NCBI GenBank assembly: GCA_014773175.1
Contig: VXCM01000778.1
Span: forward strand, 233,815 to 297,814
DNA length: 64,000 bases
Source: Lucifuga dentata
Lineage: Eukaryota; Chordata; Actinopteri; Ophidiiformes; Bythitidae
Direction: 5' to 3'
Numbering within the stretch: the stretch's first letter is position 1; each line of letters begins with the position of its first letter. The translations under genes and the position numbers were made by a program. Positions 25,745-41,175 of this stretch are shown piece after piece. The notes below the pieces were generated by a model. That model had not been told where the DNA came from. It did no database searches and was given only the letters and a program-made list of their open reading frames with translations.

Positions 25745-26250
25745 TTTTATTCAGTACAAAAACAACACAAGCATGTCAAGGGCAATGCTGCTAAAACATT
25801 TCCTGTGCAGCTCAGCCAAACATTCGCTTTACTCTTATTTTTTGACTTGTCTTTAAAGTACCAAACCGGTGGTTTTGAACATTTGAGCCCAATAAATACC
25901 ATCCGCAAACACATTACATTAATGCTAACCACTTTCCAAAAAATGCCACTGAAGTGGTACATTTTCGAATAGATTTTTCTCCCTTCTAGGCAGCCATTCG
26001 TTTCAGTTCATTCCAATGCACCATAAAAATCAACTTGAAAAGACTGGAAACGTGTTTGGAAAATGGCTGTAGCGTAATGTGCATGCAGGTAGTATTTATT
26101 GGGCGTAAACATGCAAAATTAACAGTATTGTCCTTCAAGGTACCCACAAAAACATATATGACATACCATATAGGACAAGAATGTGCAGTTAATTTCCTCA
26201 TTCTCATCTTCATGGGACTGTTATCACCTAAGAGAGTCAAGTAGGGGATC
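25745..26250. repeat. Imperfect long palindrome, probable old foldback/MITE element
   Basis: The reverse complement of about 25745-25975 aligns with about 26020-26250. The best block pairs 25865-25955 with 26053-26145, at roughly 75 percent identity by eye. It includes an exact shared word, GTATTTATTGGGC, on opposite strands (26091-26103 and the complement of 25888-25900), and also TTTGGAAA and GTAATGTG. The spacer is about 45 bases. The two small open frames in the arms (minus 25747-25962, plus 26035-26244) resemble each other only because the arms do, so they are not genes. Confidence 0.65.
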
Positions 26251-29200
26251 CTATGAAGATTTGCATATATGTTAGTTCTTGCAAGAGTGGGTCAGAGGCT
26301 GAATCCTGGCATTTCCGTTTAGAGATAGCAATAGCTAATATCTTGACACTAATTAGAAGCTGTCAGTTCTGTATTTGAAATGCAATCAATACATTATTTA
26401 CACTATTGCACAATGTGTTTGAGGAGCAAGGACAGTGTACTATTAAATGCAACTAGTATTTCTAGGTTTTCACAAACAGCCTCTTTATTATCATTCCACA
26501 GCACATCCCTCATTTACCATTACAGACGTTCTTCATAGAGATCAGTATGCATATAAAACATACAAATGTGAATTTTCATCATATCCTCATGCAGGGCATA
26601 TTAATCAGTATAGTGCATCCCCTGCCAACCAGACCTCATCTATATTCCTGCAGGCTTATTACAAGGGAAGCTGCTGGTGATAAAGCAGGATCGATATGCA
26701 GAGCTGGTAAAAACACAGCAAGTACAACAGCATGGCACAAAAGAAAACAGGGAGGAGGGGAAGTGAGAGAAAGATGCCTGGTAAACCAAGCTTAAAAATC
26801 ATCATCCCTGGCATATTGATGAGAGGAGACAAAAATGAAGCTTTGTCATCTTGTGTTGTAGTACAAAGAAAGCATGATATTCATATGTGATACACTGTAA
26901 ACCTAGGTACAGCGCTTAGTGCTGAGCTAAAAATATTCATTCATAGGAATTCAACAAAACACTGCTACTTTAAAAGTGAATGAACAGCACAGCATTAATA
27001 AGCTAACCATCAAGGTACAGTATATTTCTTTTTTTATATCAACAGAAAGAAAATCTGCTTTGTCGTTCATAGTTGCAAAGATTTTTTGACTGCAACAGTC
27101 TAGCTGTACTATAACTGCAGCTGTACTATAACCTGGGATTCACTGCTTTTAAATATTTTTTTGACAGGTAAACCTGGGAAGGCATCAAAGATTTTCTCTC
27201 TGGCATATCTCAAAACTGCCACAGAGAATTGAGTGACAACTTTATTTCTCATCTGTTACGTAAATCAAGGAAATACTGTGAAGTCAGCTCTACAAACTAC
27301 AAAATTCTGTATGCTTTGTAAGCTTTGAAGGATTTCTTTAACAAAGTTTCACACAAGAGCGAGAGAAAAAGTAATTTCTTTGACAGGCAGACATTATGTG
27401 ATAGAGGAGATGTTTCACTGCATTAAAGAATGGGGCTCCAAACAACAAAGAGATAGTAGCTGTTTAAAAGGCCAATTTTCCAGTCCACATTGTCATTGTC
27501 ACACTCTTAACTCCAAAGGCAGACATGCACTCTGGCATCAAAGGCCATTGATTTTCTAATCAAGAGCAAACTATGATTAAGGCATATCTGCCCCCTTATC
27601 TTTCCGTTTAAAATCCTCCTTTCTGGATTCAATTTGACTTTGGCTATTTGCTGCTGAGGAGAATCAGGACAGTCAAAGACAAAGACACCTTGTAGAGACA
27701 ACGGGTGGTGTCATGAATGATTAAGGCTAGTGGAACAGAAAATGATCATGCATCGTCCCTCTCCCTGGGTTGAACTGTCAGTAAAGGTTTGTACTGTTAC
27801 CATGACTGGGAGCTTATTTATTAATGCCACAAAACCTGCAAATGCTGCTCAATAAACCTATCATTTGCCACTAAAATGCTAAAACAAAAGTTTATAGTAG
27901 TTGATTGGGATCTGTAGTGCCGGTGGCATGAAGCACAGCCATTGCTCAGTCTTGACTGGAGCTAAGACAATTCACACACTGGTGCTGTATAGACTCGTAC
28001 CTAAATAATCTCTTACATTCCACGACGGGTAGCAATAAACAATGTTTAAAAGGCTGGGCAATGAAACCTCCCTTTCTTTTACCTTGATAACATTAAGAAT
28101 AATACCACACAGCAGAAATGATTGACCCTAAGGGTGCGCACACTCATTTCTTAGCAGACTTCAATTATCCAACATTCTCACCTTGTCTGTCTTCCTATGT
28201 ATATGTTTGCCTTTGTTATAAACTTGCCTGAGGATGGGGATTAACTTCAACCCCTCTCTATAAACTTGGTTTGTACTTTAGGTTTAACTGTCCTTTAGGA
28301 CCAGCCAAGAGCTCAGTATCGTAACAATGCCTCAAACCATCATCTGTCTCGCTCTTTTTCACTCACCCACTATTTCCTCATTCCAATTCAGACCATAAAC
28401 ATTTAGCTTTGGGGAAATGTATCAAAGACAGATGGACATCATCAGTCCCTGATCTTCAGGCAATTGCAATTCACATCAACATGCGATGCAATGTGTTGGG
28501 CTGTTAAAACTACAGTACTTATTTATGGTGAAATAGACAGGCAGATGGACAGAGAGAGAAACAGACAGACAGACAAATTGATATCAACTGTAAGACATTC
28601 AGTTCCCTATATCTATGATGAATAGGGGTCATTGTGTTACAGATGTTCATGCTAATTACTCCAGTTTTATGAGTTATTACTCCAGGTATAATCTTCTCAC
28701 ACAGCCAAATAAGGACACTAATTTCCAGATTTATCATTTCTATCTAAGAACACCACGTGTTCATCAGAGCTTAGACAAGACTTTACTCATTGTAATTGGA
28801 GGATCAGTTCTGGTGTATTTCAATCTGCAAATGCCTTTTCTCAGATTTACAGATTTCCACTCTAGTATCAAAACTGTTCCCTCAACCCTCCAAATCTGTG
28901 ATGTTATGTTAACTGAAGTGGTGGTGAACAGGCTATCCATCCTGAGTGAGCTGAGAGAATCAAGGGACGTCTGTTCTGTGGCACAGCAAGAGCCAGCTCG
29001 TAAGAAAGAGAAAGTAGGAGGCCGCTGTTGGGTGCATGTATCCTCTGCAGACAGATGGTACAACAGAGAGAACTAGTTTTGTTCGCTACATATTTTCCTC
29101 TCTTATGGATGCCAACATATGCTCAATGAATGTGTCTCTCTACAGAGCTTAGAGACAGGATGATCACCGTTTGCACACTAATAGATTTTGTTTATCTGAA

Positions 29201-30558
29201 TACTGAGAGCAGTAAACGTCAGTAAGATAAAGACATTACAGCTTTTCAAAGCCTCTGCAATGGTATTCCTCTACAGTCCAACAGTCATCTGAATACAAAA
29301 CCCTTTAATGTAACACACAGGGTGCTCCTTTTTGAAATATTCTCTGAATTATTAATCATTAACAAGCCTAACATATGACTTTTACATTTTGTCAATTAAG
29401 TCAAGCTTGAAGTAGTTCTAAAAATGATTCTAACACCAGTCAGACTGCTCATTTTGGCTTTCAGCTGGAGAAAGGCAGAGATATGTAGCTCTGTCATATC
29501 CATCATCAGGCTGCTGAACTATTACAGGCTGATGATTATTTCTACCTATCTCTATCAGCTGAACACTATGTACCCATGTAACCTGCTATTCGCTGTGGCT
29601 AGATTTGTGTTTTCTTATGGAGAGGTTTCTGTAGATTTTAACCTTAATCCTATCACCTAATGTGGAGGCACTGATCCGCACCTGTCTTGAAGGTTATCTG
29701 TGCATTTTTCACACCCACAGGCATTCATTATTTACATAGCTGTTCCCCAGAGGCACCAGCCACCACAGGAGGTGTAGATGGGAAATTTACCTCCCAATCT
29801 GCCAGCGACACATCCATATCTATACTGCATGGCTGACTGACTAAGGAGGATGCAGTGTCAGGATTATCAACCTTCCCTAGAAACTTCATCATCATCGGCA
29901 TAGGCAGCTGTGGAAATGGCATCAGGCAGGGATGCTTGTCTTTTAAATCAGGGGTTCCCCAGCACTGGAGCCTCTAGGGAGGCATTTTTAGAAAAACAAT
30001 GTTTCTCCATGCAACTAGAAAACAAATCACAATGTAACAATTCCAACACTAACACTCATTAAGAGCAGCCTTGAGGATATTTATCTAAAAAGGAGTATGA
30101 CCTGAAACTTTCATTCAAGTGAAATTTAAAAAACATCTTGTAAAGGTCTTATATGTGGCTCTAATTTGCAGATCTCTTTGACTAGAATGGACATCCTGTG
30201 AATAAATATCATGCTATTTATCCTGAGGAGACAGGAACAGACTAAAAGGATGTCAATGGCAGTGTTGTGACTGCATGCAATATATGCTAATAACATATGT
30301 TTGGTCAATGTCTAAATCAGTCATTCATCCAGCATCCACACAGCCATGTGGAGTAAGATAAATGTAATAGCAGTTGGATGCAGCAATTTCACAGCCTTAT
30401 CCCATAACCCCCCGGATAATTAATTCTAATGATACTTTTTGTCTGCAACACCCATCATGATAAACGCCAATACAAACCCTACTCATATGAATGTGCTATT
30501 GAGCATAACGTTGACCGTTCAAGACCCCCTGGACCTCTGAAGACGTGTGTGAAAAACA

Positions 30559-30685
30559 CCCTTAACGCTAACGCCAGCCCTTTCGTGCACAGGGCTCATT
30601 TGATATAAGCGTGACAGGGGTNCCCTTAACGCTAACGCCAGCCCTTTCGTGCACAGGGCTCATTTGATATAAGCGTGACAGGGGT
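30559..30685 (+). other. Assembly duplication around N (63 bases twice)
   Basis: 30559-30621 and 30623-30685 are identical around an N at 30622, in the CAMTA1 intron. Confidence 0.9.
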
Positions 30686-32900
30686 ATTTATAGAGCAGCA
30701 CCGAGCCTCCCTCTCCTCTCCGATTCCATTCCAGCCCAGACGCTATTGGCAGCCCTGCTCACTCACTGGAAAAGCCATCATGTCAGCATACTGGCAGCCG
30801 GTTGCATGTTGTTCTAACAGGTTTGGGGTCTACTTGAAGGAGCCCAATGTAGTTCATTATACAGTGACAATATACATTCCTTCTTTGATGCCTTATTGCA
30901 CACCACCAACAGAATCTATATTAAAATGTGTTTTTTCAGTCTAATACCAACATTAGCTATTTATAAGGCCTGACATCTTAAGCTTCCATCATCATGCATG
31001 TGATCTTGCTTGTGATGCAATCTTGAGAAACAGTAAAGAATCTGAAAACCAATATACTGTATTTATGCTATTTTTGTTTAGGACCCCTTCAACTCAAATT
31101 ACAACAATTTATGTATCTTTGAAAAGGCATTATGGTATAAAATGTCCAAAATTGTATAAGGAAACTGACTACAGACATCTAACCAGAAACTGATGGTACT
31201 TTCTGTAAGTTTACAGAAACAAACTTAGGACATGATTTTAATACAGCACAATATTGAGATTTTTACATTAAGGAAGATGGCAATTTATGAAAAACATAGG
31301 GCCAAAACAGGCCTACATAAAAGCTCTAAATGATCTTTATAATACTTTGGATTATACGCCAACAGCATTGTAAGACCTCTAAAACCCAGACTGTAGACCA
31401 TTTGACTGAGATTTATAAAGAAAGAGGCCTGTTTAATATGTACAATGACCACTGTGTTTATCTAGTAAGCATATAACACAGATAAATAAATAGAATAAAT
31501 TAAAGTTTGCAATCACTAACTCAAAATCCTTTTTTTTTTTTTTCTNTTTTTTTTTTTTTTCATTTTTAATTTTGGCTAATTGGGACGGTAGACTACAACA
31601 CTGCTTATATTACCAAACCCATCCAAATGCTGTATTTTTATTACCACAGCACTGATTAAAATTCTCAGAAAGCCAAGGATAAAACAAAACTCGTCTTGAT
31701 GTCTATGGTCAACACATCATCCACCACACCAGCAGGAACAAAGAAATAAATAAATTAGAACACCCCCAAGCAGATGTGGCCATAAACATTATGTACCAAT
31801 TCATTACGTATTGCCCAGTGCCCTTAGTGCTATAACAGGTTTCTCCATTAGGTTTCGATTTGTTCCGTAATAGTATGGAGATACAGAGCTTTGATCAGCC
31901 TAACAGAACAATTCATTCTTTCATCTTGGGGAATATGATTTGTTTACAGAGAGATTTTGGATCAAGGTTCAGCTGGAGCCTCAACACGTCCCCTTGTTTA
32001 GTATTCAAACTGAGAATGGTAATCTGGTGTTGCTTTACTGAAAGTCATCAGCAACATCAATCTCCCATTAATAAAGAGTGAAAATATCCAAAAAGCAGTT
32101 GGGGCTGAGCAAAATAGAAGAGTACAGAGGTGAAAAAAAGCAACAAAGGAAAAATGAAAAGCACATAAAATGAGGTGAAAATGCACAACAATGAATTTAG
32201 GCTTGCTGTAGACTTCTGATTTTCAACTAAAAATTTAAAGTTTCCATTTATCACAGTGTTTCATAGTGCTTTTTCTTTTGTTGAAGGCATTTCTAATGAT
32301 ATCTCACAAATGCATCTGGGGAGAATTGAATGAAAGCCTGTGGAGCTATTAATTATTACTTATACCTTTAAACTAAACATAGCATTTCTAAAAATTGACA
32401 GACATTAAAAGATAATATAATGCATTTCAAAACCAAAGCAAGTTTTCAGGTGTTATACACTGACAGCCTTAGCAGAAATCTATAGTTGCTCTTGTAAATG
32501 AAAGAGATTTTTTTTTGTCTGCCAACAATGGCGGTTTGAGCTCTTGTGTTGATTCAAGAGGCTTTGACTGCAAACCCTGTGGCAATAAGAAGGGTGATGA
32601 ATTGAGCAGGAAAAACATAAATGTACAGTTTAGAAAATAACTCTAAGTGGGTTTCCATATCTTGAAGCAGAAATGGCTGACAAGAAGATGGAAGTTTGGT
32701 CTTGAGATGAGAAAGGCCAATCAAAAGTCCAAGGAACAAAGTTTTGATTCTGAATACAATCTGGACAGATTTCAGCTCACAGCTTCACATTTTACATTAT
32801 CTGTTTCAATGTAACTTCTGAAAGGCAAAGTTCTTTTAGTAAGTCATTCACAGTGCTTCCAGGGACTTGTGTGTGCACCTTTTTTAGTGTTTGTTGTAAG

Positions 32901-32930
32901 TGCGTGTGTGTGTGTGTGCACGCACGCGTC
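32901..32930. repeat. (TG)n with GCACGCACGCG end
   Basis: An alternating purine-pyrimidine stretch, partly self-complementary. Confidence 0.85.
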
Positions 32931-33535
32931 TTGGTGCATGCATGACTGCAGTAAGGGGATATGAGAGACTGAACTCGAGTTACTCTGCTTTATAGGGTTA
33001 ATAAAGTTCCATTCTTCTCCCTTCTTTCCTTTATATGGAGCACATCAATCTAACTTGGCAGGCCAAACTTGGTCTGGGCGCCACTGACTAAGTATGGTCT
33101 AAGCTCAAAAGCTAAATTATTTAGCCAGTGAGACCAGTTGATAAATGTTGGCGATGCAGGTCAATACATTACAGGGATGTGTGGACCAACCCTTTGGTAG
33201 GATTTATTATGCACTGGGGGAGATAAAGGCCATTGATTGTCTCCAACAAGGTCACAATAAGAGCTCCCTTCTTCACTGACAGGGGTCTCTCTCTTGTGGC
33301 AACAACTTTAGGCCATCATCCAGAGATACCACACAATAAGGTTAATCAAATCTGTGGGAAGAAACTATGGAACTGTCTTGCATCTACCAAGGATACAGAG
33401 CAATAATGGGCTGTATTTATACGAAGGGATATCTAACGTTTACATTATTCATAGGGCTGTGGAAAATGCAATGGCAGTGCTAATATAATATTGACCTAAC
33501 CCCAACACTACATGAATGGCAATCGAGGCACAGCT

Positions 33536-33538
<3 letters not shown>

Positions 33539-33591
<53 letters not shown>

Positions 33592-33596
33592 ACACC
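33539..33596. repeat. (CA)n microsatellite
   Basis: About 28 CA units with one CAAACA interruption. Confidence 0.95.
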
Positions 33597-36500
33597 AAAG
33601 CCTTACTGGAACATATCTCTTCCTCTTATGATCAATTCACATACTACACACGATACCTGGAAACTCAATATAGTAGATGGTCTTCTTAAAGGTCACAGAT
33701 TGGACATGGAGAGAAAGAGAGTAGTGTCCGTAGAAAACACCTTTTATCATCAGACATCAGAACTATTCAATTAAGATTGTTTACAGCCAACAAAAGAGGG
33801 AGTTTTCTCTCTTTATTTGCTGTACTGTGTGGGTGGACAAGAATAAATGGAAATAAAACAGTGCTTGAATGGATTAATGGTTTATCAACCCACATTTAAT
33901 GAAGATGTGTGTGTGTGGCTGGGTTTATAGTAAGGCACAGTCATCTCTCAAGATAACAGTAAAGCAGTAGAGACTTAGAACAAGATCAGATTTACAATTA
34001 TTTAGGCATCAACAGCATGGTGGCTTCCATTTTAAGTCTAAATAACATTGATAAATCACTGCTGAATGAAGCTGAGACATATAATGTTGGTATGCAGGTA
34101 AACAGTCTGTGTTGAGACTGAATAAATCAAGAATATGTCTGACCTGGACGTAAACACCTTTAAACAGTATTAATGTTTGTATATTGTGCAGAGACACATT
34201 TGACTCAGACAAAGTAGAGAAGTGGAAGTCTTGGCAGCTATAGTGGAACATTCTTTTAAATCCTCTGGCCATTCCCTCTAGGGGCTAATCATGAATGATG
34301 AGCCAATTGATTCCCAAAATGGACCTGATGTCCCTGTTCCAAAAAAGATGATTTTTTTTCTGTAACTTTGTTTGATGTATAATAATTTGCCATTCCAAAA
34401 TTGTAATAGTGGTGTTTTTCCAAGGTGTCACACATCATTAGTTATCCAACGCAACCCAAAACTCACCATGGAAGGCAAACCCCNAAAAAAAAAACAGTTA
34501 CCATGTGAGCATGTCCACTGGAGGAATGAAGTCTATCTAAAGCACTCGTGCTTTGCATCCAGAAGACTTTCTAAGCATTTCCATTGTTACATACAACCAA
34601 AGCATTTCAACACCTTTCTATTTATATAAGCATGACTTTGAAAAAAGTCCTGCAGTGGGAGAACAGCAGAGACACTGTGAGTCCACGTTGCCTCATCAAC
34701 AGAGATTTCAAAAGGCAGCACATAATTTCAATGGTGATTCAAGGTTCTGTTAAAGGACAGGTTGGGGGAGTGGAAGAAAGGGGTGGAGAGGAGAACAGAT
34801 TGTCATGGATTCTCCAAATACACCTTAACCTTTCAGGCTCAAACTAGAGAGCAAATGCTGGTGTCTTTCACCGATAATCAACACCAACTAGCATGTTGTA
34901 ATCAATCAGCGACACCCATATGTCAAAGTAACTATTCTCATTCACAACTTGGGCCATCTTTTCTGGCTCCAAAAATATGGGAGTTTGAGACGTAAGTCAG
35001 CATAAAACGAAAAAATACATGAGGATTTAGTACATGATGATAGAATACAGGACAAAATGTCATTGGTCAGAGAAGGCAGGGGAAAAAAACACAGCTCAGC
35101 ACACACTCTACTGTGGCAAACACATTTTCTATCTTTAATGCACATTCATTCAAATATGTTTAAGGTTCAGAGTTTTACAAGCTTAGAAATACATTGGATT
35201 CAAATAAGCTTCATATTTTGAAGTTGTGTACTGAAAATACAAATAAAACTAATATTACATGTTATTACAAACTGTTAAATATATAATAACATCTTTACAG
35301 AATAGCAATGAGAAATAGAAAATACTCCTATGCATGCTGGTCATTCAAAATAAAATAATAAAAATTAATTTAAACAACTAAAATAATTTAAAACTATTCA
35401 AAATATAATGTAATCAATGTAACACTATTTCTAATTTTATCCTGTCTTCCTCTCTTCTCTCAATGTTGCTTGGGGAGTAGATACTATATACACTGAGCAA
35501 ATGACTTGACTTTGAACCTGCTACTGTCAATGAACTAATCTGCAGTAAAGCTATAATCTTATTCAGCCTCCCAGAAATATGTTGCAAAATAAGCTGTGCA
35601 GATCACTCACTGAAAATAGAAAATACCCTCATACATAATGTAATCAAAAGGAGAGGCAGGCAGTACACTAAACTCATCATTCTGTAGTCACTCATCATTT
35701 CATTGTCTATTTACTTCAAAGTTTAGTACAATTTATTCTTTACTGCATAACTGCTTTGTCCTGAAGTTTTGCTGGATACAGGTCTATTTTTTTAATCTTT
35801 TGGTTGGATATGTGAGATTATTTCAGGGAGACCAATGTTTAGCCACTCACGTGACCAGAGGAAAGCAAAAGAACAGCACAAGGTGGATTTTGTCATCTGC
35901 CTACGACTCTCCTCTCCTCAAAGGTGAGAGGATCATTGAAAAAATGAAATGACCTACCCCTTTAAACAATTGCTATAACGCAAAACCTACAGAGACTTTA
36001 TCAGTGCTAAAAAGGTTTTTAAGAACTTGTTCAGTCCTGATCTGGGACCTGTGGGATAGATCATTATGTCCTTGTCAGCTTATTTTCAGATTCAGACAGG
36101 TTTATTGATGTGTAAACATCTCAAAGAGAAAAGGGACTTCATATGCTGCCCGGATGAACAAAGGGCTCAAGGACACCTAACCAAAAGGACGTCTTAATCC
36201 TGCTGGACCAGGATTCTATGAGCTGCTCGAATAGCTAGCTTTGATAAAAGAAAAACAATGGATAACGGGAATAGACTTTGATATTATGATGCACTGAAAT
36301 ACTAATGGAACCCAAAAAGTCAGGTCAACTTATGTGGGAATTATTTTAAAAAGCAAAAAACCATACCACTGATAAAAACAACAAACCTTCATGCTCCTGT
36401 GATTCAAATAAGAATTTTGTATTTTTGCAATGTCACTTAAATGTCACAGTTCCTGATCAGTATTCTCCAGCAAAAATAACTGCAGAGACAACTATATTAT

Positions 36501-39500
36501 AGCATATTTTATTAAAAGAAAAGATCATTCCAATCTGTTATTCACCAACATTGGAGAAAGCTCTTAAAGGCTTTTTATTAAAAAAAAAAAAAAAAAANAA
36601 AAAAAAAAAAAAAAGAAAAAAAAAAAGAAAGACAGAAAGATATATTTCAGGGAAACACCTTGTTAGTTTGAGGAAAGTAATCTATGCTTCTTGATGGAAA
36701 AGTCAGGTTTTAGTGGGGAGAAAATGACAACCCAGTCAGCTGTGCTTTCACATTCATGCCAACCTGCCAAATGCTCAGGTTCCTGGTTTGCAAATTTTAT
36801 AAATGCTTAACATGCAGCATGCAGTGTGACAGCTAAAAATAAAAATAAAAAATGGACACAGCGTGGCTCCATTATACACAGGTTTCCACCAAATGGGAAG
36901 AAATGTAACCATCAGCCTAACAGCTTCTTTGGTTCAGTAAAAAAAGCATTATTGAACACATAAAAGGATGGATAAATGCAAGAAAATACTTTAATCGTTA
37001 TCCACTTTCTTAATAAACAAGGAATGATAACCCCACTACTAGTTCCTTCCTTTGACAGTGAAGGAGGGTTTAATCAGATGAAGGCCTAATACAGCGGGGC
37101 TGCAGAGACAATGCCATGCCTGAAGCTGTCCATCAGACAGAAGAGGGCATGATAGGCTGGGATCCAAATAGGCCCAAAGAGAATCCCAGCCTGCTGTCGT
37201 TGCTGGCTCTTCATTCTCAAGGACCTTTAGAGATCAAAGACCAACACACAACAAAAAACACAGCAAGAGGGAGACAAAGATAGAGAGACAGACCAGAGAA
37301 AGAGAGAGTAGGTTACGTAGGGATGATGGCATGAAGAAGAACCCACGTGGCCTTCCAATGATTACACAAATGCCAGGCCTCCCAGTGACTCCAAGGAATA
37401 GTCAAAGGAATTTTCTGGAGAAATTCTCTAAATCTGTGCACCCTCCTTCTTCCAAAACCAAATGAAGTATCTCCCCACCTCAGCTCCATCCTTTTCACTC
37501 CGTGTTTTTGAGGTGTGGAAATGATGTGTTCTTTTGATACTCCAAAAAAAAATAAATAAAAAAAAAAAAAAAANAAAAAAAAAAAAAAAGATCCTCCAAA
37601 GAATCATTCAAGTAGCCTCTCTCTGTAGCTTTCACTCTCAACAAAAATAAAAAGATACATGGTGTTCTTCTGCTGGTCGGCACTTTTGTTTAACCTTGGT
37701 GAAATACAAAATGGGACAAGCAGCAGAGCCGAACAAACGCTGAGCTACATGAAGTGCTACAAAACAACTAACAACATCGAAAATCGACAGCAAAAATACA
37801 ACTGAAAAGAAAAGCTTCCCCAAAATAAGCCAAGATCAATCCAGCTAAGGCATATTTATTTTTATTACAGATTTTCATAAAGTATTAAGTCAAAATGATG
37901 TTTGTTTAGATGGATGGTACTCCATAAGAAGAGATAGGGTGTGCTTAAAATTTACTTCAAATTTAGACAGCAACTATAGGCTATATAAATAGCTATATTT
38001 TATGAAGCTTATCATGCCTTATTTTTTCAGATATTTGTCTGTTGTGTCTGTTGAGTGGTTATGCATAAAATACCAGGGACATATAATGTGATCCAATACA
38101 ACAACACCTAAAAATACAGCCACAAATAATCTTGTAGAGTTGAAGCAGTAGTCCAGCGGTAAACAGACAGACAACTCTCTGAGTGTGGGATAGATTAACA
38201 ATTCTCTGATAACTAAAAAATGTTAAATTGCTGTTTACAAACATCCTTCCAAAGGCATTAGGATTATAGGCATCACTTTAGTTGTCACAATGAGAGGCTA
38301 CTTTGGTGCAAAGCTGCTTTCTCCTGCGCTGACAGCACTAAAACCAAGTGTGGAAAGACAACTGGCTGATAAGAAACTGCAAGGCTCCTCAGTACAGGCA
38401 AAATTATCATGAGAAAGGAGCCGACCGGAGAGGAGTCAATATCACCTGTTTATTTTTAAATTAATCTGAAAACACGTCCGTCATTAGGTTTTGTGAGAGG
38501 CAGCTCCAGCCAGATAGGCATTCAGTCAGCCATAATAAACTGCAGATGATCTATAAATGGGCTATGTTTGCAATTTTAGATGAAAGTGATTAGCAGATCA
38601 GTTATGGGATGTAAACTGCATAAACCATTACTTGTCTGTATAATTCTTACTAACGCATGCAAGACCACTACACTATGGCATGTCCATTCACACTGTTCAC
38701 ACTGTACACAGCAGAATGCCAAATATCAACTGATAGACCATGGCAAAAAACACATGGTGAAAATGGTGGTGAAAATGCCAGAGATAAAGTTCTGAAGTGG
38801 AATCTGCATCATATTGGCACAGTCATGCTGCTGTTGTTCTCTTAGTAAACACCAAATGATCTGTTGTGATTTTACTATAAAGAAGTTTCACTTGCAAACA
38901 GTGGTACAACATAAGACAATTGACCAACAATGGCAACAGCCTACAAACACACAACACTATTTCGAACATTTATAGTCGAAAGTCACCTAAAATATTGTAA
39001 ATGCTATAATGGTATACCATCTGCTGAGCAGTAACACTAACTACTACAAGTATAGGACACAAGTCTAACAATATCATCCCACAAAAAGTCCTACTTATGG
39101 ACAAACCACCATTGGACATGTTTTGCGGCTCCAGGACCACCAGTGGAATAATGTCCTATATTGTATCATGGGGTTCCAAATATACACTTAAAAGTTCCAG
39201 AAGGCTATTCAGATTAGAGTGGATCATCATAGCACATATGGTAATATCACTGCTGTCATTCACTTCCAGTCATTCACTTCCAGTCATCTCTGGCATTCAG
39301 TCATATAAACACGCATATGGAACAATAAGACAGATTGCTGAAGCACATACATATCAAAGAATTATGGTATAAAGAACTAATTTTCTTTTATCTAGTAAAT
39401 AAAGTACATTACAAAATGGTTCTGCACAGAAAAATCCTGACCTAGCAATTTAAAGAGGAAGTTAGAAATCTTTCTGTGTATACCTGAATAGCTTTGCAGC

Positions 39501-41175
39501 TCAGTGAGCACATGAGGGAAAAGGAAAAGAGACAAAAGATAAAAGTAAAGGAGGGACACGAAAATAAGACAGAGCCGGAGAGAAATCGAAGACACAAGCT
39601 GGGTTCAATTTAGAGACTTCCCACAGGAGGTGGAGTGACCTGTATCTGCTACAATAGAGGTCATGCAATTTTGAACAGATACCCCCTGTCTTAAGAGGAT
39701 ACTGAAGACCCCTGCCTTGAAGTGCACATCCAGAGGAAAAAGCAAAGGGTCCCTGTCGCATGAAGGACCCCCTCAATAACCTGACTGGTGGGTTCCCATT
39801 ACAACTGCTTCACTGTTGACACTTCACATTAAGGTACAACACTACCAATCAGTAAAGATATGAAGCTCAGAGGAAGTTAATATGAAGTCATCCATCCCAA
39901 GAAATTCTTCCAATTCCTTTTTCTCCCGTTGTATAAACTATTTTTAGTAAAATGTGCTTAAGTGTGAACTAAAATCTAGAAAGTAAATGATCACACCACA
40001 CAGACTTACATAAATTAGGCTGGTTGTCTCTATTAAAAACACTGCCAAAGGAAATAGTGAAAACTTGTCATACTGCAACAATAAGGCTGAACAGCTGTTC
40101 TCCCTGAGCAGCCAAAATAAATTGGGCGTGCATTTTACCATCTACATAACCCTCAACTGAATAGTTCAAAGGAGAGGATATAAATAAAATCATGAATTTA
40201 GTTAAACACAGCGATCACTATTCTGTTCAATGACATGTCCTCAGTACCTGTTAATGTAGAAACATGATGCACATCTAACCTGGATGAAAACATAAACAAC
40301 AACAAATAAACAGAGAGATGGACAAACATGACCTTTAATTTCCACTGATTGCCCCAGAGACAGTAATGAACATTTCCGGAAACATTTGCAATTGGTGAGA
40401 AGTCATTTTAATTACTCTCCATAGAGAGAGCCATGCATAGCAAGGAGCTCAAATGAAGATAAACATTTAATCAGGCGTGACCTTGTGTTCGATTAGGTGT
40501 ATTCTCCGAGCACTGACGTCCATGAAAACAGCACTGACAGTTCAGTTTTTGCAGTAATGTGACAAAAATGCATCAGAGATGGCACCAAAGAGTGTAAATC
40601 ATCCCGATCCATAAAGAAATCTTTGATCCTAATATTTTAATGAGGTTACAGTATAGGCCTGCAGTGAGCTCCAAACTAAAATAAATGTGATGTCTGTTGG
40701 CTGAAATGCTGTTGAATCTGGTAACATATTGCAAGTTAAGTTATGCTGATTAAGTGTATCAGTTTCTCTCCAGTAGTTGTCTTTAATATCCGAACAACAA
40801 GTACCCAGGTAACACAGTGCAGGAAGAGTGCAATATATTGTTTTAGGCAGAGATATGGGTAGACTATATCACAGTGCATCCAACCAACTGCTATAAGTGG
40901 CACCTATCTTACAGTCTCTTAAGATTTTCACCTTTAATTCCATTTGTCGAGATTCTGACCACTGCTTCTTTTGCAGTGAGTCCACAGAGTGTATCTGCTG
41001 CCACTCTCATGCTCTGTCCTGAGTGGCAGCAGATTGCATGTAGGCGTCACGCTGTGCTGTTGCTGCCGGTAGCAGAGTGCTAGCAGTATTATTCCTGACA
41101 ACAGAGGCATTAAATGTATACCAGACTGGTGGAGGCCTCAGCTGATGCTCTCTTGTCTTTTTTGGTTCAACACCA

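Noticed and set aside
25747..26244. Two small proteins in opposite strands that resemble each other
   Set aside because: The likeness follows from the inverted repeat. There are no start, splice or codon signals to support genes.
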